Shown: positions 20,399 through 26,503 of the stretch, one piece after another | How the letters are laid out: each line of letters opens with the position of its first letter | Position numbering within the stretch: the first letter of the stretch is position 1 | NCBI GenBank assembly: GCA_027579435.1 | Contig: JANBPK010001589.1 | Location: forward strand, 1-26,503 | Reading direction: 5' to 3' | Length of the DNA: 26,503 nucleotides | DNA from: Candolleomyces eurysporus | Lineage: Eukaryota; Basidiomycota; Agaricomycetes; Agaricales; Psathyrellaceae | Position numbers and translations under genes: made by a program | The notes under the pieces: model-generated | Databases searched by the model: none | The model's input: only the letters and a program-made list of their open reading frames with translations | Told to the model about the DNA's origin: nothing

Positions 20399-22045
20399 AT
20401 GGCTCGCCTCTTCTGCTCAGAATGCAAGGCCCAATTGATGCATCTGGGCTCGAGAGAGCGTGTCTCGCCGGTTCCTGAGCTCTTTGGGACAAACAAAGTG
20501 CCCTCTTCGACGGAGGCAGATGCTATCAAACGATGCCTCGTCGACGATGAAAACGAGCTCCAATATTTGGAATCTATCCTTCCCAAGCTGACCGCGCGAA
20601 GAGATCATCTCAAATCGCTCGCGGATGGCCATCGCGCACTTCTTTCACCTGCTCGAAGACTATTCCCCGAGCTCCTCTCCGAGATCTTCGCTCGGTGCCC
20701 CAAAGGCGACCCTTCTCGACACCCCCGCACCAGCATCGAAGGACCGGACAGTTTCAACCCTCATAATGGACCCCTTCTTCTCACCCAAATCAGTCGATCA
20801 TGGAGGCAGACTGCCATCGCGACTCCAGAGTTATGGTCCACCATTCGATTCACTTTCGGACTCCATTCCAAACTCAACCTCGTAAATCTGTGGCTGGAGC
20901 GGTCCGGAGACTGCGACCTCACAATCGCTATCCTGGACTCCGATGCTGTCCCCGAGTCTCAATCCCAGCCTTGCAACATCGAGGTCATACGTCGTCTAGC
21001 GACCGAAGCTCATCGTTGGAAATCCGCCTACATATCCTTGCCTGCCCATAGGGCCTACTGGGACGCGCTCAGTGGAGCGAAAGGGAAAATAGGTCGCCTC
21101 CAGCAATTAACCGTTCACCTTAGTACCGACGGGCGATTGCCACCGACGGTGGCTGATGTTTTTTCTGGCGGGCCACAACTCACTTCGCTCACCCTCAATC
21201 ACTACATCTCTAGAGAAGATTTCCCAATAGATGCATCGAGGATCACCGAATTTGTCTATGAGAACCCGTCAGCTCCACGTCCAAGGCCTTGGGTATTCGC
21301 TCCCATCCAACAATGCATCAAAACCCTACAAGGGTTTCCAAACCTCGAAGTTTATGACTTACTTTGCGAAGTGTCTTCCATCCCCAATATCACGGATGTT
21401 ACCATGGTCAGACTCAAGTCTTTGTCGATACGCACCCGTTATGTGTTGTCAGGACCAAACCACGACTGGGGCGCACTGTGGCAGGCGTTACATGTTCCCA
21501 ACCTCAAAGACCTTGTTGTGATCTCCTACAACCGTGATGTATTCCCTCGCGAGACGTTCCCGGAATTTATGTCCCGTTGCCCGACGTTGACCAGCCTCAT
21601 TCTTAATTGGCGATCCGCACGATCACAGGATTTTATTGAAGTTCTCCGAAGGGCGCCCACCCTCACATACCTCTCATTGGTACTAGATGAAGATTCATGC
21701 CCGGTGCTCTCCTCCATTTCCGAAATCACCAGATCAACACAGCCTATGCTGCCCAATTTAAAGCGGATAAAAATTGCGACAATTCCGACCGACAAATGCA
21801 ACCTTCCAGGTGGATTCTCTGCCGCCTTCGTTCAAATGGCGAGGCGCAGGATGGTCCCGACAGCTACTCAATTGCAACGCTGGGACTATCTCACAGAGGC
21901 GAAGTTGGATTTTATAGTTCACAAAGCAACCTTCAGTTTGGATGTCTTTGAGAACCTACTGGTCGATGCAGGAGGTATGGATTCGGACAACATGAGTTGT
22001 TCTATGGCCCAAAGTTTATCCCGGGGGGACCGTGTTTGTGATTGA
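20399..22045 (+). CDS. F-box-like protein, single exon
   Basis: A 548-aa protein on an uninterrupted frame. The N-terminus has a short CxxC (FCSEC). A probable coiled coil follows at about 47-78, and then an F-box at about 82-150 with the basidiomycete signature: LLSPARRLFPELLSEIF, then LLLTQISRSWRQTAIATPELWSTI. The remaining 400 residues contain Leu-rich segments such as LTSLTLNHY and LTSLILNW, in keeping with a degenerate leucine-rich-repeat-like fold. F-box proteins normally bind Skp1 in SCF ubiquitin ligases and use the C-terminal part to select substrates. These families are strongly expanded in Agaricomycetes and their targets are unknown. ATG 20399 (ACCATGG) is the first in frame. The F-box genes to the right share the general architecture but not close sequence. 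Confidence 0.85.
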   Translation: MARLFCSECKAQLMHLGSRERVSPVPELFGTNKVPSSTEADAIKRCLVDDENELQYLESILPKLTARRDHLKSLADGHRALLSPARRLFPELLSEIFARCPKGDPSRHPRTSIEGPDSFNPHNGPLLLTQISRSWRQTAIATPELWSTIRFTFGLHSKLNLVNLWLERSGDCDLTIAILDSDAVPESQSQPCNIEVIRRLATEAHRWKSAYISLPAHRAYWDALSGAKGKIGRLQQLTVHLSTDGRLPPTVADVFSGGPQLTSLTLNHYISREDFPIDASRITEFVYENPSAPRPRPWVFAPIQQCIKTLQGFPNLEVYDLLCEVSSIPNITDVTMVRLKSLSIRTRYVLSGPNHDWGALWQALHVPNLKDLVVISYNRDVFPRETFPEFMSRCPTLTSLILNWRSARSQDFIEVLRRAPTLTYLSLVLDEDSCPVLSSISEITRSTQPMLPNLKRIKIATIPTDKCNLPGGFSAAFVQMARRRMVPTATQLQRWDYLTEAKLDFIVHKATFSLDVFENLLVDAGGMDSDNMSCSMAQSLSRGDRVCD

Positions 22046-22855
22046 AAGGCGGCACTGAGCCCTGGCTAATTTTTCCTTCGTGCGCTCTGTACACTATGTA
22101 AATTCTATCAGCACTGTTGTAATTTCGATTCGGAGGTTATCATGAGAAGGAAAAAGAAGCGGCTCTTTGACGTAGATAAGTGTAGAATATAATAATGCGC
22201 ACCGATGTGTGCATGTACAGCACCATAGAATCCGCACATAAAGGCGAAATTTCATTGGAAGTTTTGCTGGTCCATCTGACTGCTGTAAGTGGTCGATCTG
22301 AAGGTGGAAAGCGACATAGACGATTCGGCACTCGATGGACGATGTCGGTGAACGGTCACCGTTCCCCAATCCCGAGCAAACTGAAGACATCATCTTTATT
22401 TCGATGAGAAGCTTGAGAGAAAGTGCAGATAGCAGTTCTTAGGAGAGGGATAGCGGTAGGAAGCCGTTGTATACTGATCGTTCTCTACACCAAGACAGGG
22501 GTATGCCAATCCGTCTCCTAGCAATTTGCTGTTTCAGCCTTTGGTTGAGGCGTCAAGCCATCAACCTATTGCAGCAGCACCCCAGGAAGGTGTGATATTA
22601 ACCAAGCATGGCCACGACAGCTAGGTAAAGCCACTCCAGACCCTGCTGGAAAGTTTGCCATTCCACATACAAATCCCATTATCCACATTGATACAAACCG
22701 CGGATGAAATCAAAGGATTGATAGACGACGTGAGTATGAGCATAAATAGGACTTTCAAATCAAGAGACTCTCTAACCTACCTTTTCGGAGAACTCTACTG
22801 TAGATCGTTCAAGTTGTAACTTGATACATACTACACCACCAACTCTGAAGTCAAA
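22046..22855. other. Intergenic region right of the first F-box gene
   Basis: 810 bp with no supported gene. The left part should be the F-box gene's 3' UTR. Visible items are a 15-bp palindrome GAACGGTCACCGTTC at 22350-22364, a TATA-like ATAAATA at 22742-22748, and a palindrome CAAGTTGTAACTTG at 22810-22823 shortly before the small frame at 22856. A 99-codon minus-strand frame (22393-22094) shows no domain-like features. Confidence 0.45.
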
Positions 22856-23086
22856 ATGAGTAAGAGCATGTATTTTTGGATAGACATGCAAGACAACAAT
22901 TGCTCGATGAGAAATTGGTCCAGGGCTCACAATTACAATCAAAAGATCGACAAATTCGAGGTGCTTCGACAAAGCGAAGCAGCGAAAGAGATTAAAGCAA
23001 ATAGGAAGAAATCCATATCACTGGAAGAAATCCGAATTATTCAGACAAATCGACAAAGGAGCTACAATTTCCTCGACACTTCCTAG
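22856..23086 (+). CDS. Small basic ORF in the 3' flank of the tandem F-box gene
   Basis: A 76-codon frame from ATG 22856 (context TCAAAATGA) to TAG 23084-23086, ten bases short of the stop codon of the convergent F-box gene. A TATA-like ATAAATA lies about 110 bp upstream, and the leader is rich in A and C. The product is hydrophilic, with Lys/Arg/Asn/Gln enrichment and no recognisable domain. Its last 29 codons are repeated in the second tandem unit at 25138-25224 without any indel and with the same TAG, although many of the changes alter the residue. That is compatible either with a minor gene fragment or with duplicated 3' UTR that happens to stay open. The second copy lacks a matching start. 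Confidence 0.25.
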   Translation: MSKSMYFWIDMQDNNCSMRNWSRAHNYNQKIDKFEVLRQSEAAKEIKANRKKSISLEEIRIIQTNRQRSYNFLDTS

Positions 23087-24349
23087 CCGTAGAATGTCAC
23101 AATTGACGTTTGGGAACAGATACGAGTTCTGACACGTAGCGAGAGAGAACGTCAACGCGATCTTGCGGTAGACTACCGCAGTCATCGAACTCTAAACGCT
23201 TCAGGCCCTTTCCATTCTCGAAGCGCAGCCTGAGGTTCTTCTTCATAATTGTGAAGAATATGCCCGAGCTACATCTACCCCAATCATCTGCATCGCCAAA
23301 CCGGAGGCCTCTGATCTTCAAATTCTCCAGTGCGGGAAAACGGCGACAGCGCACAGTTGATATTGATGTGCAAGGCCCATCGTTGGCATCGGCTCTTATG
23401 GAAGGCAAGATGGCTTTGGTCTCCTCCATAACGGAGGAGTCTTCGTCCAAGAATTGTAGGAATTGATGAACCTCTACATCCACCCAAAGGGTTGTCAATC
23501 GTGGAAGCTGTGATGAAATATCCCAGATTGGACGGTCTCGGGCCTCAGGACAACCGCGGAGTTTAATGACCGACAACCGTAGTGACTCCCCTTCTTGCAT
23601 GACTTGCTTCAGACTGTCTACATCGGAGGGGGTAGGGAAGAATAACTGTTGAGGGAATTTGGAAGTACGTGCGAGGAAATCGGGTTGGGGAAGAGAAAGA
23701 TAATTGCTGAATTGGTGGAGAGAGTGCCATCCTCTCATGGAAAATACGTTTGCGTTCGTGACTCCGATTTCGCAAAACAACGCAAGCTGTCTGAAAGGTA
23801 GGTGTGATCTTGACACTAAAGGTTCGAACAGGTTCCAGGGGTTCCCGCCCTCACAAGCGATATGGCGACTGGTAGTAGGCGGTAACCGCGCTAGGTTGAG
23901 GAAGTTGTAAATGGGATTGTAAGAAGAATCGAGGATTAGGCAGGAGAGCTTGTGAAGGCTGAAAGAATCGACGGACGGAGAATGCTCTGGAAGAACCTTT
24001 CTCAGAGCTAAAGTCTTGAGTCGGTTATCCAGCGGTCGTAAAATTGAGTACAGCTGGGGCCAAGATAGGCGAGGCTTGCACTCGGTGAGATCTAGATGCG
24101 ACAGGTACGCACTGCGGAAGATGGGGGCTTCCCAGGGAATAGAAGTACACTGGGAGACCTTGAGTGACTCCAACTGCGGGGCTCCACCCGGGAGAACGGT
24201 TTCGGGCATTTGACACCCGGAGATAGCCAACGACTGAAGGTAGTTAGCTGCACCTGTAAATTGATGCAGGAGGAGATTATTGGAACCCTGTTGATTCAAG
24301 TGCAGCAGCCGCCCGAGCAGAGATGGTTCTAGGGCTGCTACTGTCTCCG
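22999..24349. repeat. Tandem segmental duplication, copy 1
   Basis: This stretch aligns with 25137-26503 in the same orientation, spanning the 3' two-thirds of an F-box gene plus about 100 bp beyond its stop. Identity is high in the coding part and clearly lower in the flank. Indels include 12 nt and 3 nt in frame and a net 4-nt difference close to the C-terminus. The given end is only where the partner runs off the window; the true left-to-right extent of the unit is larger. Confidence 0.85.
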
Positions 24350-24737
24350 CGAATGCTTTCCCGTCGGCATCTACGTCGACGTCCAAAAGGTGGCCCTTAG
24401 ATCGCTCTACTTGCAGGCGATGAAGAGGAGTCCATCCGCTACCTCCAAAGTGAAGATATGACCACAACTCGGGAGAGTTGAGAGCTATAACCCTGAGGAA
24501 GGTACAAATTTGCGAGACGTGAAGCCAAATCGCATGGCGTTTGGAGGAATTGAAACGTTGGCGAATTTCCTCCTGGCGAAGAGCGAAAATTCGTGATATG
24601 ATTTCTGGAGGAAGTTTGGCGATCGGTGACAGGGCATTGCGTCGCGAGGAAAGCGCTCTGATCCTCGCATCGATGAGAGCCCGGGCCTCGTCCGGATTGG
24701 CGGGCAATTTCAAATTGTCGACATCCAAATACTCCAT
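23097..24737 (-). CDS. F-box-like protein, tandem copy 1
   Basis: A 546-aa single-exon protein on the minus strand. The start is ATG at 24737 (MEYLDVDN); the frame is open further upstream but has no other ATG. The F-box lies at about 36-97: SPIAKLPPEIISRIF, then VSQICTFLRVIALNSPELWSYLHF, preceded by a short helical segment with two Arg pairs. The C-terminal part has degenerate Leu-rich stretches (SLKVSQCTSIPW, YLSHLDLTECKP) and probably forms a substrate-binding solenoid. By family precedent it is an SCF adaptor; its target is unknown. It is paralogous to the partial gene to the right, while the plus-strand F-box gene at 20399 is only distantly similar. An ACGCGT motif lies 126 bp upstream. 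Confidence 0.85.
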   Translation of the reverse strand: MEYLDVDNLKLPANPDEARALIDARIRALSSRRNALSPIAKLPPEIISRIFALRQEEIRQRFNSSKRHAIWLHVSQICTFLRVIALNSPELWSYLHFGGSGWTPLHRLQVERSKGHLLDVDVDADGKAFAETVAALEPSLLGRLLHLNQQGSNNLLLHQFTGAANYLQSLAISGCQMPETVLPGGAPQLESLKVSQCTSIPWEAPIFRSAYLSHLDLTECKPRLSWPQLYSILRPLDNRLKTLALRKVLPEHSPSVDSFSLHKLSCLILDSSYNPIYNFLNLARLPPTTSRHIACEGGNPWNLFEPLVSRSHLPFRQLALFCEIGVTNANVFSMRGWHSLHQFSNYLSLPQPDFLARTSKFPQQLFFPTPSDVDSLKQVMQEGESLRLSVIKLRGCPEARDRPIWDISSQLPRLTTLWVDVEVHQFLQFLDEDSSVMEETKAILPSIRADANDGPCTSISTVRCRRFPALENLKIRGLRFGDADDWGRCSSGIFFTIMKKNLRLRFENGKGLKRLEFDDCGSLPQDRVDVLSRYVSELVSVPKRQL

Positions 24738-25137
24738 GGCCGAGTCTAGAAACGCGAGAGCTGGTGTCACGAGAGCGATGTATCCTGATAGCTTACAACT
24801 CACGTTTATCAATGCTCGTCAAGAAGATGGCCGCGTTGAAACAAGAGGAGTTGTAACGTGTGACGCGTGACGGGGATGATACGGGGTTTGTCTTTGTTAG
24901 TACATGTCGATTCAAATTTGAAGGGGTACAAGGTACCAGTCTTTCCATAGCCAGACTGAACGAGTGTGGAAGCAGAGCGAGGATGAAGCATGCGGCCGCA
25001 CAGACTATTCATAGAGTCGAATTCGCATTGAGGCAGATGTACCTGTCACTCACAAGTTTAAAGAAGACGAGAAGAACCCACAATACTCGGGATAATTTGA
25101 CATAACAAATCCGCAAGAAAGAAAAAATGTGAATGAA
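24738..25137. other. Spacer between the tandem F-box copies
   Basis: 400 bp that hold the promoter of copy 1 (ACGCGT at 24863-24868) and, toward the right, the 3' side of copy 2. The stretch just left of 25137 becomes A-rich. No gene is supported; an 82-codon plus-strand frame across 24860-25105 uses a non-ATG start and looks random. Confidence 0.5.
24861..24872 (+). promoter_or_regulatory. TGACGCGTGACG motif upstream of tandem F-box copy 1
   Basis: The plus strand reads TGACGCGTGACG, identical over 12 bases to the POL2 promoter site at 2859-2870. The ACGCGT core (24863-24868) is 126 bp upstream of the minus-strand ATG at 24737. Regulatory function is inferred from recurrence and position. 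Confidence 0.45.
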
Positions 25138-26503
25138 AATAGGAGGAAGTACATATCATTTGAAGAAATCCGAGCCTTTCAAACAAGTCCACAAAGAAGC
25201 TGCAACTTATTCGACGTTTCCTAGCCGTGACATGTCACTATTAACGTTCATAAATAGATGTGTATGGATTCCGATACATAGGGAGAGAGGGCGCCAACAC
25301 GGTCCTGCGGTAGATTCCTGCAGCGATCAAACTCTAAACGCTTCAGGCCCTTTCCATCCTCAAAGCGCAATCTGAGGTTCTTTTCCATAATCGCAAAGAA
25401 CATGCCCGAATCACACCCACCCCAATCACTTGAAAGATCGAACCGGAGGTATCTGATCTTCAAATTCTCGAGTGCGGGAAAACGGCGACATTGCACAGTC
25501 GGTACTGATTTGTGAGGCTCATCGTTGACATCAGCCTTTATGGAAAGCGAAATTGCTCGAGTCTCCTCCATAACAAAGGAGTCTTCGTCCAAGAATTGTA
25601 GGAATTGATGGGCCTCTGAATCCACCCAAAGCGTTGTCAGTCGTGGAAGCTGCGATGAGATATCCCAGATGGGACGGTCTTGGTTCTCAAAACAACCGCG
25701 GAATTTAACGACCGATAACCGTAGTGACTCCCCTTCTTGCATGACTTGCTTCAGGCTGTCTGCATCGGAGGGTGTAGGGAAGAATAACTGCTGAGGGAAT
25801 TTGAAGGTATGTGCGAGGAAATCGGGCTGGGGAACAGAAATATAATTGCTGGATTGGTGAAGAGAGTGCCATCCTCTCATGGCAAATATGTTTCCGTCCA
25901 TGGTTCCGATTTCACAAAGCAACGCAAGTTGTCTGAAAGGTAGGTGCGATCTTGACACTAAATGTTTGAACAGGTTCCCTGGGTTTCCGCCCTCACAAGC
26001 GATATGACTACGGGTGGTAGGCGGTAACCGCGCTAGGTTGAGGAAGTTGTGAATGAGATCGTAGGAAGAATCAAAGAGGATAAGGCAGGAGAGCTTGTGA
26101 AGGCTGAATTCTACGAGTGCAGAATCGACGGACAGCGAATGTTCTGGAAGAACCTTTCTCAGAGCTAAAGTCCTGAGTCGGGTACCCAGCGGTCGTAAAA
26201 TCGAGTACAGCTGGGGCCAGGATGGGCGAGGTTTACACTCGCTTATATCTAGATGGGATAGGTGTGCACCGCGGAAGATGGGGGCTTCCCAAGGAATAGA
26301 AGTACACTGGGAGAGCTTGAGTGACTTCAACCGCGGGGTTCCACCCGAGAGAATGGTTTTGGGTATTTCGCACCCGGAAATGGTCAACGACTGAAGGTAG
26401 CTAGCTGCATCCGTAAATTGATGCAGCAGGTCATTGTTGGAGCCCCGTTGATTCAGGTGCAGCAACTGCCCAAGTAGAGGTTTTAAAGCTGCTACCGTCT
26501 CCG
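25137..26503. repeat. Tandem segmental duplication, copy 2 (continues past the edge)
   Basis: Direct-orientation copy of 22999-24349, offset by roughly 2.14-2.16 kb. It begins at the shared AATAGG block near 25138. It contains the non-coding flank with the conserved TAG at 25222-25224 and the body of the second F-box gene. The right boundary is outside the window. Confidence 0.85.
25248..26503 (-). CDS. F-box-like protein, tandem copy 2, 5' end missing
   Basis: The frame is open from the window edge to TGA (25250-25248). Its first visible residues (ETVAALKPLLGQLLHLNQRG) match copy 1 from about residue 135 on, so the start codon and F-box lie beyond the window. Similarity to copy 1 runs along the whole visible length. 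Copy 2 has a 4-residue insertion (ALVE) and a 1-residue insertion relative to copy 1. The two C-termini diverge after YVSE, because a net 4-nt difference shifts the frame so that copy 2 ends in SIHIYL at a different stop. No internal stop or frameshift is seen in the rest, so it may well be functional. Confidence 0.85.
   Translation of the reverse strand, partial: ETVAALKPLLGQLLHLNQRGSNNDLLHQFTDAASYLQSLTISGCEIPKTILSGGTPRLKSLKLSQCTSIPWEAPIFRGAHLSHLDISECKPRPSWPQLYSILRPLGTRLRTLALRKVLPEHSLSVDSALVEFSLHKLSCLILFDSSYDLIHNFLNLARLPPTTRSHIACEGGNPGNLFKHLVSRSHLPFRQLALLCEIGTMDGNIFAMRGWHSLHQSSNYISVPQPDFLAHTFKFPQQLFFPTPSDADSLKQVMQEGESLRLSVVKFRGCFENQDRPIWDISSQLPRLTTLWVDSEAHQFLQFLDEDSFVMEETRAISLSIKADVNDEPHKSVPTVQCRRFPALENLKIRYLRFDLSSDWGGCDSGMFFAIMEKNLRLRFEDGKGLKRLEFDRCRNLPQDRVGALSPYVSESIHIYL

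Noticed and set aside
22094..22393. 99-codon minus-strand frame right of the first F-box gene
   Set aside because: Composition looks random and it overlaps the expected 3' UTR of the F-box gene.
24860..25105. 82-codon plus-strand frame between the tandem copies
   Set aside because: It starts with a non-ATG codon, has no domain, and is not shared with the other duplication unit.

Overview
The window looks like nuclear DNA of a mushroom-type basidiomycete (Agaricomycetes). Genes are split by many 49-89 nt GT-AG introns, intergenic gaps are short, and the protein families present are typical of that class. I found no bacterial, viral or transposon genes, no RNA gene and no CRISPR array. Three bases are written as N (12438, 18734, 18794).

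Layout, left to right. Positions 1-1188 hold no gene I can support. A two-exon gene (1189-2683, +) encodes a single-pass membrane protein with a two-module ectodomain. POL2 (2990-10136, +, nine exons, 2235 aa when spliced by hand) encodes the catalytic subunit of DNA polymerase epsilon, with all exonuclease and polymerase motifs, the Fe-S cysteines, a PIP box, both C-terminal zinc modules and an unusual Gly/Arg-rich N-terminal tail. Convergent to it is an NRPS-like adenylation-thiolation-reductase gene (15004-10338, -, 19 exons, 1183 aa), which reads intact. It shares a 295-bp divergent promoter with a large CAMK-type Ser/Thr kinase gene (15300-19325, +, four exons, 1288 aa).

The right third is an F-box neighbourhood: a single-exon F-box gene (20399-22045, +), then a tandem pair of related F-box genes on the minus strand (24737-23097, and 26503-25248 cut by the window edge). 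The tandem unit also carries about 100 bp of shared 3' flank.

The genes do not form one obvious pathway. Replication (POL2), signalling (kinase), a carboxylic-acid-reductase-like secondary metabolism enzyme and substrate-receptor-like F-box proteins lie side by side. The best cross-gene signal is regulatory: the 11-mer TGACGCGTGAC, which contains the MluI cell-cycle box ACGCGT, occurs three times, each time about 90-130 bp upstream of a start codon (POL2 and the two complete F-box genes).
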